Assembly: GCA_041395665.1 (NCBI GenBank)
Contig: JAWLAB010000006.1
Span: forward strand, 67,481-131,480
Length of the DNA stretch: 64,000 nt
Reading direction: 5' to 3'
From: Pseudomonadales bacterium
GTDB taxonomy: Bacteria > Pseudomonadota > Gammaproteobacteria > Pseudomonadales > UBA7239
In this document: positions 53,046 through 63,290 of the stretch, one piece after another
How positions within the stretch are numbered: the stretch's first letter is position 1
How the letters are laid out: every line of letters begins with the position of its first letter
Program-made: the position numbers and the translations under genes
The notes under the pieces: generated by a model
Seen by the model: the letters and a program-made list of their open reading frames with translations, nothing else
Told to the model about the DNA's origin: nothing
The model's database searches: none

Positions 53046-56000
53046 ATGGCGTTTGTTTCGCATTTTTCCAACCGTATTGAATCATTGCGCGATGCCTGTT
53101 TGCAGCAGTTAGCGCAGCCGTTAGCAAATCCACTGGCAGCGGAATATGTGCTGGTGGATAACACAGTAATGGGGCAGTGGCTTTTGTTGCAGTTGGCGCA
53201 GCAGCAGGGCGTTGCTGCCAATATCCGTTGTGTTCAACCGCACGAATTGTTTTGGTTGCTGGTGCGCGCGGTGGTGGCTGCGGATATTCCCAAGCAGACG
53301 CCACTCTCCAAGCAAGAAATGTTGTGGAAACTCTACGGGTTTTTTGGTGATACAAGTTTGTTATCACAAAAATCGATGCAGCCAGTAAAGAATTATTTAC
53401 AGGGTGATAGCGAGGCATCGCTCAAGCGTTATCAATTATCTGCCACGATTGCTGATTTATTCGATCAGTATTTGATTTATCGCCCTGAAAAAATGCAAGC
53501 GTGGGAAAAAGGCAAAGAGATTGCAGAGAGTGAGCAGTGGCAGGCGCTGTTGTGGCAAAAATTAACGGCAACGATGGGTGATGCGGCTAAAAAACAACAG
53601 CATCACCGCGCTGCCATTGAGTTTCAGTTATTGGATGTACTGAATAAAAAATCCAGCACAGACATTGTGCCTAGCCTGCCGATGCAGAGGCTCAGTGTGT
53701 TTGGTATCACTTCTATGCCACCGCATTTGCAGGAGATGTTGTTGCTGCTGGGCAAACATATTCCTGTGGATTTATTTGTGCTGAACCCCTGCCAGCATTA
53801 TTGGTTTGATGTGCAATCGGCTAAAAGCATGCTGAAAAATCAACAGAAAAAAAGTTTGAGTGATGGTGTGATTGGCAATCCGCTATTGGCTAGCCAAGGG
53901 CAGCAAGTAAAAGATTTTGTTGGCGGTTTGTACGCCAAGTTGGATCAATATCCTTTTGAGGAGCGGGAATATTACGAGGCAGCTGGGAAAGACAGTTTGC
54001 TGCATTGCATACAGCAGGAAATTTTAGATCTGCAATATCGCGGTGAAATGGCAACGCTGACCGAGTTGCCCAATGCAGCTAATCAACAGTGTGTGCCAAT
54101 AGAAGATTTACAAAAAAAGGTAAGCAGTATTCAGATCCACAGTTGCCACAGCCCGCTGCGTGAAGTGGAAGTGTTGCACGATCAACTGTCAGCGCTGTTT
54201 GCGCAAGATAAAACGCTAAAACCACGCGATGTGGTGGTGATGATGCCGCAAGTCGCGCCTTATGTGCCGTATATCGACACCGTGTTTGGTGCGACAAAAT
54301 ATGCATTGCCATATCACATCAGCGATCGCACTTGGTTGGAAGAAGTACCAATGTTGCATGCGCTCGATTTTTTATTGTCACTGCCCGAAAATCGTTTTCC
54401 ATTAACGGATATTCTCGCCTTGTTAGAAGTGCCTGCGGTGCAGGCACGATTTGCGATTGATCGCGATGGTTATGAGCGCTTAAAAACTTGGTTGAGCGAT
54501 GCGGGAGCGCGTTGGGGATTGGATGCCGCGCATCGTGAGCAGTGCCAGTTGCCTGCGTACAGCGAGTTCAGTTGGGAATTTGCCATCAATCGTCTGCTGG
54601 CAGGTTACGGCATGATGCAGGCAGTGAGTGAGCCAGTAGCGATGGCGGACGAGCAGTTGTCTGTTATGCCTTTCGACGAAGTGGAAGGTGGCAGCGCTGC
54701 ATTGCTCGACAGCTTTTTGCAGTGTTGGCAGCAACTCAAAAAATATCGCACCTTGTTAGCAGAAGCTGCTACACCAGATGTGTGGGTAGAAAAACTGCAC
54801 GCGTTGCTTGATGATTTTTTTGTCGCACAAGATGATGACGAACTTTTAGCTTTGCGTGAAATTCGCAAACAAATAGCACAGTTGCGACAAGCAAATGTGT
54901 GGTGTGCAGAAATCATCGATTTATCCGTGGTGCGCGCCGTATTGCAGCCATCGTTGCAAGCGCCATCGCAAGGTAAGCATCCGTGGCGTGAGGGCGTAAA
55001 GTTTTGCAGTTTGATGCCGATGCGCGGTGTGCCATTTCGCGTGGTGATGATGTTGGGCATGAATCAAAATGATTACCCCAAGCGACATACAGCAGCAAGT
55101 TTTGATGTGATGCGCAAAGATTATCGTCCTGGTGATCGCTCGCGCCGCGTGGATGACCGTTGGTTGTTTTTGGAAGCACTGCTCTCCGCGCGCGATGTGT
55201 TTCATGTGAGTTATGTAGGGCGCGATCAACGCAAAAATGAAGTGCGCCAACCTTCCGTCGTTGTTTCGGAACTGATGGATTATTTACGCGACGGTTATCG
55301 CTTGGATGCGCGTGATGATACAGACGGCAAGTTATTGCTGCAATGCTTGGTGCAGGAGCATCCGTTGCAACCGTTTAGTCGAGAATATTTTGTCGATGAT
55401 AAAAACAGAAAGCTGCTGTCGTTCAATAAACAGGCTTTTACAATTGCGTCTCATCGTGAAAATAGAGTAGAGAGTGCAAGCGATGATACTTGGCTGCAAT
55501 CCAAGAAAACTAAAGAAGTGGTGGAAGTGTCGCTCGATAGTTTTGTGAAATTCTTTACCGACCCTGAGCGGTGGTTTTTTGGTGAAAAGCACAAAAAAGT
55601 GTCACTCAAAACTTATGATGAGTCCGTGTCATCGGATGATGTGATGGAATTGGAGTCTGGTCTTGGCACTTGGGCATTGAAAGATGCCTTCCGTCAAATG
55701 GCGGATGCTATCTCGCCTACAGGGGATGAAGAACAACGCAAAACAACGGTCATTGCAGCGGTAAAAAGCCAATGGCAAGCCGAAGGAAAATGGCCTTTGG
55801 GTGCAACGGGCGATCATCTGCAACAAAAATATTTGCAGGAAATGACGGCACATTGGCTGGATGCCAAACATTCCATCATCGGTGAGCCTGTTACGCATGC
55901 AGGGCAGTGGCAATGCAAAACCAGTTTGGGTGATCTGAAAATCAATGGCGAGTTGCCGTGTTTAGGCGATACGCTATTTTTTCACACCGCCAGCAAGTTC

Positions 56001-56447
56001 AGCGAAAAACATCAATTCAAATTGACGATTCAGTCTGCCTTCGCTGGTGTAGCCATGAAAGAGGCGGTAATAAAATCGGCGGCATTTTTTTGGGATGGAA
56101 AAAATGACGACAATTTTCTGATACAAGAAAAAAACAATGAAAAGTTAATGGAAGTATTAGCAGGTTTGTACATGCAATACCGCGAAGGCGGCTTGCCATT
56201 TTTGTCTGACGCATCCTTGGAATATCAAGAGAAACATGCAAAGAAAGAAGGGGTGGAAGAATGGGAAGCGATTATTGATAACGCTTGGGATGGTGATGGC
56301 TACGGCAGCAACGGTGCAGGTGAAGATATTCAAAAAGTGGCGTATTACATCAGCAAACAACGGCTGCTAGACCCTGTGTTTAAAACCGTTGCAAAGACCA
56401 TTGCTGCCGCCAGAGCGCGGTGGAAAGCGAAGGAGGTGAAATCATGA
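53046..56447 (+). CDS. recC: Exodeoxyribonuclease V subunit RecC
   Basis: The 1133-residue subunit has the N-terminal inactive helicase-like fold (NTVMGQWLLLQLAQQQGVAA; LFWLLVRAVV), the strand PRDVVVMMPQVAPYVPYID, ALPYHISDRTWLEEVPMLHA, MRGVPFRVVMMLGMNQNDYP and the C-terminal inactive nuclease-like domain (EVVEVSLDSFVKFFTDPERW). RecC recognises Chi and holds the RecBCD complex together. The ATG at 53046, with GAAGGA about 8 bases before it, is the natural start. The frame is open about 57 codons further upstream but with no homology. recB starts inside its stop codon. Confidence 0.94.
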   Translation: MAFVSHFSNRIESLRDACLQQLAQPLANPLAAEYVLVDNTVMGQWLLLQLAQQQGVAANIRCVQPHELFWLLVRAVVAADIPKQTPLSKQEMLWKLYGFFGDTSLLSQKSMQPVKNYLQGDSEASLKRYQLSATIADLFDQYLIYRPEKMQAWEKGKEIAESEQWQALLWQKLTATMGDAAKKQQHHRAAIEFQLLDVLNKKSSTDIVPSLPMQRLSVFGITSMPPHLQEMLLLLGKHIPVDLFVLNPCQHYWFDVQSAKSMLKNQQKKSLSDGVIGNPLLASQGQQVKDFVGGLYAKLDQYPFEEREYYEAAGKDSLLHCIQQEILDLQYRGEMATLTELPNAANQQCVPIEDLQKKVSSIQIHSCHSPLREVEVLHDQLSALFAQDKTLKPRDVVVMMPQVAPYVPYIDTVFGATKYALPYHISDRTWLEEVPMLHALDFLLSLPENRFPLTDILALLEVPAVQARFAIDRDGYERLKTWLSDAGARWGLDAAHREQCQLPAYSEFSWEFAINRLLAGYGMMQAVSEPVAMADEQLSVMPFDEVEGGSAALLDSFLQCWQQLKKYRTLLAEAATPDVWVEKLHALLDDFFVAQDDDELLALREIRKQIAQLRQANVWCAEIIDLSVVRAVLQPSLQAPSQGKHPWREGVKFCSLMPMRGVPFRVVMMLGMNQNDYPKRHTAASFDVMRKDYRPGDRSRRVDDRWLFLEALLSARDVFHVSYVGRDQRKNEVRQPSVVVSELMDYLRDGYRLDARDDTDGKLLLQCLVQEHPLQPFSREYFVDDKNRKLLSFNKQAFTIASHRENRVESASDDTWLQSKKTKEVVEVSLDSFVKFFTDPERWFFGEKHKKVSLKTYDESVSSDDVMELESGLGTWALKDAFRQMADAISPTGDEEQRKTTVIAAVKSQWQAEGKWPLGATGDHLQQKYLQEMTAHWLDAKHSIIGEPVTHAGQWQCKTSLGDLKINGELPCLGDTLFFHTASKFSEKHQFKLTIQSAFAGVAMKEAVIKSAAFFWDGKNDDNFLIQEKNNEKLMEVLAGLYMQYREGGLPFLSDASLEYQEKHAKKEGVEEWEAIIDNAWDGDGYGSNGAGEDIQKVAYYISKQRLLDPVFKTVAKTIAAARARWKAKEVKS

Positions 56448-59400
56448 GTTTTGATCCCGCCAAAGTCGTCCTGTGTGGTCGCCATTTAATTGAGGCCAGT
56501 GCTGGCACGGGTAAAACTTACAGCATCGCCAATTTGTTTTTGCGTTTGTTGTTGGAACCGCATCCCTCACAAACCGACAATCAAGCACTGACGATAGACA
56601 AGATTCTCGTGGTGACATTCACCAATGCCGCGACGGATGAGTTGCGCGGTCGTATTCGCCAGAAAATAGTTTTGGCTTTGCAGTATTTGCGCGGTGGTAG
56701 TTGTGATGACGGATTCATCCAGCAGTATATGGGTGCTATGCGCACGCCAGCTGAAAAAGAAACAGCGTGTATTCGGTTAAACAATGCACTGTTGCTCGTG
56801 GATGACGCTGCGATTTTTACCATTCATAGTTTTGCTGTGCGAGCGATGCAGACTTTTTTGTTTGAGACAGGCGCGTTGGCTGATGCGGAAGTGCAGATTG
56901 GCGGCAGCGATAGAGATGCACAACATTTAGGGGATATGGCTCGTTTACTAGCCTTGGGTGAGCAGAGCAAATTGGGTTTTTATCTGAAGAAAAATGGCAT
57001 CAATCTTAAAAAATATATTGCTGTACTGAATGGCTACAGCAAGCGAGATGTTCCTACAGTGTCAAATGCTAAGAAGGGAATCTCTGTCATTGATCAGTAC
57101 GAAAAAACGCGTGCTGATCTTATAAAAGAGAGGGAGAGACTTCTAAGTACCCAAGGATTTTTTATTGACTCAACAGAAAAAACAGAAACGGATGCTATCA
57201 AACAGAGAATACTTGAGGCGCTGTCTATCAAGGTACATGGAGGCTCTTTGAATGCGATTATTAAAAGGGCTTTTTATAGCTTTCAAAAATCCAATTGCTA
57301 CCTAGGTGATATTAACAAAGAGGTATACCAACAAATTATTGATGCTACGCCGAGTAAAAAATGTGAAGCTCAGATATTTTGTCAAATTGTAAAAAACATC
57401 TTTGAGTATAAAGCCAATGAAGATCTGATTAAGTCCTCTTTGCAGGCCTTGCAGCAAGCATTGTATGAATTGCTGAAGGTGCGGAAGTTGCCTTTGCAGT
57501 TGGCGCAAATGCAACCTGATGATGTGATTGGTTTGATGAATGAACGATTGTCAGATACAAACACGGCGGGCTTGTTAAAGAAAGTGCTGACAGAGCAATA
57601 CCCCGTTTGCATGGTGGATGAGTTTCAAGACACTGACCCAGAACAATTTCTGCTGTTTGATCGCTTATATCAAGGGCAAGCCCATTGTGGGTTGTTCGCC
57701 ATTGGTGATCCTAAGCAGTCTATTTACGCGTTTCGTGGCGCGGATGTGTTTGCTTATCTGGATGTGCGAGCGGGTATTCATAAGGAAGCTATTCATTCGC
57801 TGGATACCAATTTTCGTTCCAAGCAAGGCGTGATGGATGGCGTAAACGCGCTGTTCAAAGAATCTTCGGATAACCCCGTTTTTGTCTATTCGGGTATTGA
57901 ATATGAACCCGTTTACTCCTTAGAAAAGCCGCCAGAAGGGCGTGGAATTGTAGCTAAAGATTTGGGTGTTTATCGCGTAGGAAAACAAGAGCCTGATTCT
58001 TTGGTGTTTATTGGCAACCCCAATGAAAGTAGCGAAACCTTTAACAACACCAAACGGTTGTATGCAGAAGATTGTGCAGAGCGCATTCTGTCTTTGTTGC
58101 AAGGTAAAGATTGTGCAACGATAGAAAAGAAGGGCAACAGAGTTGCTTTGAGCCCTAGTGATATTGCGGTTTTGGTCAGCGATTATTCACAGGCAAATGC
58201 CATCAAGGATGCATTAGCACAAAAAAATCTGTCGGCTGTTTATTTGGCGCAAAAAGACAGTGTGTTTCAACGCTGCACTTTTGCACAAGATTTGTTGTTT
58301 GTGTTGCGCGCCATGGATGAGCCATCCAGCTTGTTCCATCTCAAAGCGGCGTTTGCCACACCTTTGTTGCGGCATTTCAAGCTGGAAACCCACTTGCTGG
58401 ATTCTTTGGATACGGATGCGGGTTTTGAGTCTGCTATTCAGTGTTTCAATAAATTTCGACAGTGCTGGGATGAAAAAGGTATTTTTCCTGCGCTTTATTC
58501 CTTGTTCTCGGAATACCACTTGGATGAAGTGTTTGCCTTGCAGTGGGACGGCGATCGCTTGATGACGGATTTTCGTCATCTCGGTGATTTATTGCAGCAA
58601 CAGTATTTACTCACAGGCTCGCGCGAGCGCGTGATTGATTGGTATGCCGCGCAATTGAATGATGATTCTGAATTGGATGAAGACGCCAAGAGTTTGCGTT
58701 TAGAGAGCGATGCTAATTTGATAAAAATTGTCACGCTGCATGGCTGTAAGGGTTTGGAGTACCCCGTGGTCTTTATGCCATTTTTCTTCGGGTTTAAGAC
58801 GGTGGATATAAAAAGTGATGCGCCGTTTTATCATCAAAAAGAGGGAGGAAAAGAAAAGGGAAACTGGAAGGCGGTATTGGATTTTCAATCAGAACCCGAA
58901 GTGATACAACAAGCCATGGAGCAAGAGCGCATGGCAGAACAGTTGCGCTTGCTGTATGTCGGCATCACGCGAGCGATTTATCAGTGCTATATCGGTATCA
59001 GTTCTTCCCATTACAGCAGTGATAAAAATCAATTGCTGCCTAAGAGTTGCTGGGGGCATTTGTTAGCGTTAGATAAAAATGCACGATTTTTACCGTGGGA
59101 AACGCTGCAATCAAAACTGGAACAGCGTATGGACGGTGCTGCTTGCACTTATGAAACGCTGCTTGCGTTGAGTAAGGCTATTTATAAAGAAAATGCCAAG
59201 GAGAGAAAATCATTGCCATTGGTTCAAACTCTGCCGGAACGCCAATTTCCTTCCTCGTCATGGTTGATTACCAGCTATTCCGCATTGGCTTACCAGAAGG
59301 AAGCGCGAGTATCGGCAGGCAGTAAACAAGATGAAGCAGAGATCGAAGTAGTGATCGAGGCACCATTACATTCTGATGCGGTAGCGACAGAGGAAAACAT

Positions 59401-60217
59401 TAAACAGTGGCAACAAAATATTCGTTTTACTTTGCGTGGCGGCACAACAACGGGTGATTGCCTGCACAAAGTTTTTGAGCGCATGGCAGATGGTGAAGCC
59501 TTGGATGAAGTCCTAGACAGTGAATTGCGCATCCACGGTCTGTTAAAGCCAGAGGGAAAACAACCAGAGCCTGCTTTATTGGATGAGGTAATTGTGCAGA
59601 GAAAAACAGCGATTGCGCAGTGGTTAAATGAGGTTCTGCAAACGCCACTCAATGCTGCTGTTCCATCGTTGCAAACCTTGTTTGATGAGAAAACAGTGTT
59701 GCCTGAATGTGAGTTTGATTTTTCTTTGGGTGATGATCGCAATGCCGCAACACTGTCTTCTATCAACAGCGTGTTGACTGAAATGTGTGGTGCGTCAACG
59801 GGCATTGCGCGCAAAGATAATCAAAAACAAATTAATGGTTTTATGACGGGTTCCATTGATTTGCTGTTTATCCATAACAAAACGGTTTATGTCTTAGATT
59901 ACAAATCCAACACGCTAGGTAAAACGCCGCATTGTTACGATCATGCTGCGATGGAGGAAGCGATGCGTGACAGTCGTTACGACTTGCAGTATTTGACTTA
60001 CTCGGTGGCGGCACATCGTTATATGCAACAACGCCTACAGGAACGCTACGATTACGACACAGGTGAATACCGTTTTGGTGGTGTTTTTTACCTGTTTTTA
60101 CGCGGTATGGGCGTGGAAGGCTATGCTAATCATGGTATTTATTTCAAACGACCTAGCGCGCAACAGATTCAAGCCTTGAGTGCGGCTTTTTCTGGTGAGG
60201 AGGTGCAATGTGGCTGA
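56444..60217 (+). CDS. recB: Exodeoxyribonuclease V subunit RecB
   Basis: The 1257-residue helicase-nuclease has Walker A EASAGTGKTYSIANLFLRLL, VVTFTNAATDELRGRIR, motif II CMVDEFQDTDPEQFLLF, AIGDPKQSIYAFRGADVFAY, VTLHGCKGLEYPVVFMPFFF and motif VI LRLLYVGITRAIYQCYIGI. The C-terminal nuclease has GSIDLLF and VYVLDYKSN, containing the Asp and Lys of the active site, so it should be catalytically complete. AGGAGG lies just upstream, and the ATG at 56444 overlaps the recC stop as ATGA. RecB is the slower 3'-5' motor and sole nuclease of RecBCD. Confidence 0.95.
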   Translation: MSFDPAKVVLCGRHLIEASAGTGKTYSIANLFLRLLLEPHPSQTDNQALTIDKILVVTFTNAATDELRGRIRQKIVLALQYLRGGSCDDGFIQQYMGAMRTPAEKETACIRLNNALLLVDDAAIFTIHSFAVRAMQTFLFETGALADAEVQIGGSDRDAQHLGDMARLLALGEQSKLGFYLKKNGINLKKYIAVLNGYSKRDVPTVSNAKKGISVIDQYEKTRADLIKERERLLSTQGFFIDSTEKTETDAIKQRILEALSIKVHGGSLNAIIKRAFYSFQKSNCYLGDINKEVYQQIIDATPSKKCEAQIFCQIVKNIFEYKANEDLIKSSLQALQQALYELLKVRKLPLQLAQMQPDDVIGLMNERLSDTNTAGLLKKVLTEQYPVCMVDEFQDTDPEQFLLFDRLYQGQAHCGLFAIGDPKQSIYAFRGADVFAYLDVRAGIHKEAIHSLDTNFRSKQGVMDGVNALFKESSDNPVFVYSGIEYEPVYSLEKPPEGRGIVAKDLGVYRVGKQEPDSLVFIGNPNESSETFNNTKRLYAEDCAERILSLLQGKDCATIEKKGNRVALSPSDIAVLVSDYSQANAIKDALAQKNLSAVYLAQKDSVFQRCTFAQDLLFVLRAMDEPSSLFHLKAAFATPLLRHFKLETHLLDSLDTDAGFESAIQCFNKFRQCWDEKGIFPALYSLFSEYHLDEVFALQWDGDRLMTDFRHLGDLLQQQYLLTGSRERVIDWYAAQLNDDSELDEDAKSLRLESDANLIKIVTLHGCKGLEYPVVFMPFFFGFKTVDIKSDAPFYHQKEGGKEKGNWKAVLDFQSEPEVIQQAMEQERMAEQLRLLYVGITRAIYQCYIGISSSHYSSDKNQLLPKSCWGHLLALDKNARFLPWETLQSKLEQRMDGAACTYETLLALSKAIYKENAKERKSLPLVQTLPERQFPSSSWLITSYSALAYQKEARVSAGSKQDEAEIEVVIEAPLHSDAVATEENIKQWQQNIRFTLRGGTTTGDCLHKVFERMADGEALDEVLDSELRIHGLLKPEGKQPEPALLDEVIVQRKTAIAQWLNEVLQTPLNAAVPSLQTLFDEKTVLPECEFDFSLGDDRNAATLSSINSVLTEMCGASTGIARKDNQKQINGFMTGSIDLLFIHNKTVYVLDYKSNTLGKTPHCYDHAAMEEAMRDSRYDLQYLTYSVAAHRYMQQRLQERYDYDTGEYRFGGVFYLFLRGMGVEGYANHGIYFKRPSAQQIQALSAAFSGEEVQCG

Positions 60218-61775
60218 GTCAATGAGCGTATTGGATCGCTGCTTTTCTGAATGGGTTGCTGATAATTTTTCGGCAAAAAGCACCAAGAAAGACAGTGAAT
60301 TGCTGAAAAACATCGCAGCAGCAACTAGCTTTTCTGTTTCACTCAAGCATACTTGTCTGGATTTATCCGTGTGTTGTGATTTAGGTGAGCCTGAGCTGTC
60401 TTCGCTGATGCAAGGTGTGACAGCAAAAGAAGTAAAGCGTGTAGTTGCAGATTCAGTCAAACCATTGGTTGCATCCGAAGATGGGCGTTTAGTGTGGTTG
60501 CAGAAATATCACGCGTTTGAAACGGCCGTAGCAGAAAAACTTAAAGCCTTGCATGACGCAGGACGATTAGAAATTATTACCGGCGGCCCTGGTACAGGGA
60601 AAACTTGGAATGCCGCTGAGCGCATAAAAAAGGAATTGTCTACAAACCCGCAGTGCGTGATTAAATTGGCTGCTCCTACTGGTAAAGCTGCCAACAATAT
60701 GATGAATGCATTGGCGCGTTCACAGTTTGATGCACACAAGCACAATTTAAAGGGTTTAACGCTGCATTCATTGTTGAGCATGAATGGGCGCAGCCCCAAG
60801 CCGCGTCACCACACACAAAATCCGTTGTCTTGTGATTTATTGATTGTCGATGAAGCGTCGATGATTGATTTGCCAATGATGTATCGTTTGTTAGATGCTA
60901 TTCCATCGCACGCCACACTGCTATTGCTTGGCGATAAGGATCAGTTAGCGTCTGTGGAAGCGGGTAGTGTGTTAGCAGATATTTGTCGCGCATTGGAAAA
61001 TACCGGCTGCATCAAACGCCTCACGGAAAGCCGCCGCTATAAAAACTCGCCAGAAATTGGTGTGTTGGCAATGGCGCTCAATGAAGGCGCTGTGCCCAAT
61101 ATGGCAGCGAATCAATCTGTTATTCATCATGTGTTGCCGAATGATTTTTCTGCGCGTTTCGCGTGGTTGGATTCTGCTGCAATAGGTTATGCGTGGGTTG
61201 CAGATGCTCTTAAAGTGAACGCGCCCATCAAAACCCTATTGGAAAAACAAACGGATTTTCAAGTGCTTTGTGCTTTGCGTGAAGGGCCTTTCGGTGTGCA
61301 AGGTATCAATCGCGCTATCGCTGAAAAACTAGGGCATAAAGCAGATAGTTGGTATGAAGGTCAGCCAGTGATGGTGACGCAAAATAATCACGATAGAAAA
61401 CTGTACAACGGTGATGTGGGTATGGTGTTGCCGTGTGAAGGTGGCGAAAAGCGCGCTTGTTTTCTGGTGAATGGCGAAGTGAAAACAATTTCGCGTGCGC
61501 AAATGCCTGCTTATGAAACTTGCTACGCCATCACCGTGCATAAATCGCAAGGGTCCGAATACGATCGCGTGATGATTGTTTTACTGGCTGATGCGGCGCA
61601 AGTAGCAGCTAACCCTGTGTTGACGCGAGAGTTAATTTACACCGCCGTGACACGCGCAAAATCAAAGATTGAGCTTTGGTCTGGTGAACAGGTATTGCAA
61701 ATCGCTGCACAAAAAACAACGCAACGCATGTCTGGCTTACAAACTTTATTGCTGCGCCAATTAAAATCGTCGTGA
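60210..61775 (+). CDS. recD: Exodeoxyribonuclease V subunit RecD
   Basis: The 521-residue helicase has Walker A GGPGTGKTWNAAERIKKEL, Walker B LLIVDEASMIDLPMMYRLLD, the sensor LLLLGDKDQLASVEAGSVLA and C-terminal motifs YAITVHKSQGSEYDRVMIVL and YTAVTRAKSKIELW. RecD is the fast 5'-3' motor of RecBCD. The GTG at 60210 fits best: AGGAGGT lies about 5 bases before it and it overlaps the recB end by 8 bases. The ATG at 60222 would be 17 bases from that site. Intact; it completes a recC-recB-recD operon. Confidence 0.94.
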   Translation: MAESMSVLDRCFSEWVADNFSAKSTKKDSELLKNIAAATSFSVSLKHTCLDLSVCCDLGEPELSSLMQGVTAKEVKRVVADSVKPLVASEDGRLVWLQKYHAFETAVAEKLKALHDAGRLEIITGGPGTGKTWNAAERIKKELSTNPQCVIKLAAPTGKAANNMMNALARSQFDAHKHNLKGLTLHSLLSMNGRSPKPRHHTQNPLSCDLLIVDEASMIDLPMMYRLLDAIPSHATLLLLGDKDQLASVEAGSVLADICRALENTGCIKRLTESRRYKNSPEIGVLAMALNEGAVPNMAANQSVIHHVLPNDFSARFAWLDSAAIGYAWVADALKVNAPIKTLLEKQTDFQVLCALREGPFGVQGINRAIAEKLGHKADSWYEGQPVMVTQNNHDRKLYNGDVGMVLPCEGGEKRACFLVNGEVKTISRAQMPAYETCYAITVHKSQGSEYDRVMIVLLADAAQVAANPVLTRELIYTAVTRAKSKIELWSGEQVLQIAAQKTTQRMSGLQTLLLRQLKSS

Positions 61776-61793
61776 AGCTTTGGGGTGATGTCA

Positions 61794-61943
61794 TCAGTCT
61801 TTTGATGGGTTTTTGTCAGCTTTTCCTGTTTTCTTTTGCTCTTTTTTCTTATCAACATGCACAGCCGCTTTATTGAATTGCGCGGCAGTGCGTGCGACAG
61901 GGTTGCGTGGCTTTTTCTCTGTGGGCTTTTTTTTGTCTGGCAT
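61794..61943 (-). CDS. Small lysine-rich protein, unknown function
   Basis: The 49-residue peptide is strongly basic (about 18 Lys/Arg): MPDKKKPTEKKPRNPVARTA, then AAQFNKAAVHVDKKKEQKK. The core NPVAR...FNKA.VH.DKKK resembles a family of very short basic proteins in gammaproteobacteria, possibly nucleic acid- or ribosome-associated. The start at 61943 lies 5 bases after the CDGSH gene's stop, so the two form an operon. No function is assigned. Confidence 0.65.
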   Translation of the reverse strand: MPDKKKPTEKKPRNPVARTAAQFNKAAVHVDKKKEQKKTGKADKNPSKD

Positions 61944-61948
61944 GGTTT

Positions 61949-62221
61949 TTAATTGAGTAAAAACTCTTTTCCCACTTGCTCTACAGGCACTTGTTTGTGT
62001 CTGCCATCGCAATAAGGCGCGTTATGTGTTTGTTTACAACAGCAAAGCCACGCTTCACCCGTTTTTTCTGCTGTGAAGGCAACAGGTGAGATGCCTGTGC
62101 CAATGTGTGAGCCATCGCAAAATGGCTGGTTTTCTGATTGTCCGCACTTACACCAGTAGTATTGTTTATTGGCTTCTAGTTCAACACGAATAGGTTTGTT
62201 ATCTGCAACAACGGGGTTCAT
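61949..62221 (-). CDS. Double-CDGSH iron-sulfur protein
   Basis: The 90-residue protein has two CDGSH iron-sulfur motifs. The first is CKCGQSENQPFCDGSH, with ligands Cys24, Cys26, Cys35 and His39. The second is CCCKQTHNAPYCDGRH, with Cys60, Cys62, Cys71 and His75. Each would bind a 2Fe-2S cluster with three Cys and one His, as in mitoNEET-family proteins. Tandem versions of this kind are common in bacteria and are thought to act in redox or cluster sensing. It lies 25 bases after the cheB stop on the same strand and is followed by a small basic protein. No signal or membrane segment is present. Confidence 0.88.
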   Translation of the reverse strand: MNPVVADNKPIRVELEANKQYYWCKCGQSENQPFCDGSHIGTGISPVAFTAEKTGEAWLCCCKQTHNAPYCDGRHKQVPVEQVGKEFLLN

Positions 62222-62246
62222 GGTGTATCTCCTGTGTAACTCTCGT

Positions 62247-63290
62247 TCATGCTCTCACAGCATGAAACATCTCGCAAATAGCGGATAAAGGTTTGGTGGT
62301 GGCGACAATACCTGCTGCGATTGCGGAAGCTGGCATGCCAAATACAATGCAGCTACTTTCATCTTCTGCAATAGTTAGTGCGCCACGACGATATAGATGG
62401 TGCATACCTGCGGTACCGTCATTATCCATGCCTGTCAAAATAACAGCAGCAACACGACCAAAATAATTATGTGCGATAGAGTCAAACAACATATCAACAC
62501 TGGGTGTAAATCGTGCGCTGGGATTTTCGATCTGGAAGAAAGTGTTGTTTTCGCCTAGCACTAAATGACGATCATCCGGTGCAAGATACACTTTTCCTAG
62601 CTGCATTTTTTCACCACTTTTTGGAATGCAAACAGGGCAGCCTGAGGTTGAAAGCCACTCACAAAGTGTTTCACCAAACCCTGCAGCAATATGTTGCGCT
62701 ATCACCACAGCAAAAGGGAATTGTGGTCCTAATGCTTCCAAAATACTGTGCAAAGCAGCGGGTCCTCCTGTGGAGGAGCCAATCGCAACCAATGAGTAAT
62801 CCCGCAATGTATTGATTGCTGCAGTAGCGGCTGCGGCAGAAGGGGTGGATGGATGTGGTGTTGTGAGCCAACGGCGTGTAACTTTAACTTGCGCCATCAG
62901 TTGTATGGTTTTGCACAGTGTTTCACTAAATTGTTGAAAGTGTTCCGCGTCCATGCCTGTCGGTTTGGCGAGTACAGAGACAGCGCCCGCTTTTTGCGCC
63001 TCAAAAGTTAGGTTTTGATCTTTGCGATCTAATTCGGCACTGAGTACAACAATTGGGCAGGGTGCATCTGACATGACATGGCGAATAACATCAATACCAT
63101 CCATACCGGGAAGGAATAAATCTAGCAGTATTACATCAGGTTTTTTAGATAAGGCCAAATGTAAAGCGTCTATACCATTGTCAATAATGGAAATAATTTC
63201 GTTTTTATCATAAGTGGAAAGTGCGCTGCGGATGTAATGCTGTACAACCAAATTATCTTCAACAACTAAGATACGAATTGTGCTGTTCAT
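62247..63290 (-). CDS. cheB: CheB protein-glutamate methylesterase
   Basis: The 347-residue protein has a receiver domain with Asp57 in VILLDLFLPGMDGIDVIRHV and the conserved switch segment PIVVLSAELDRKD, an alanine-rich linker, and a CheB methylesterase domain with the catalytic triad Ser172/173 in GSSTGGPAALH, His200 in VIAQHIAAGF and Asp289 in ILTGMDNDGTAGM. It demethylates chemoreceptors and acts in adaptation or, in Wsp-like systems, in setting signal strength. It overlaps the upstream hybrid kinase by 1 base, so the two are coupled. No CheR is seen downstream. Confidence 0.93.
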   Translation of the reverse strand: MNSTIRILVVEDNLVVQHYIRSALSTYDKNEIISIIDNGIDALHLALSKKPDVILLDLFLPGMDGIDVIRHVMSDAPCPIVVLSAELDRKDQNLTFEAQKAGAVSVLAKPTGMDAEHFQQFSETLCKTIQLMAQVKVTRRWLTTPHPSTPSAAAATAAINTLRDYSLVAIGSSTGGPAALHSILEALGPQFPFAVVIAQHIAAGFGETLCEWLSTSGCPVCIPKSGEKMQLGKVYLAPDDRHLVLGENNTFFQIENPSARFTPSVDMLFDSIAHNYFGRVAAVILTGMDNDGTAGMHHLYRRGALTIAEDESSCIVFGMPASAIAAGIVATTKPLSAICEMFHAVRA

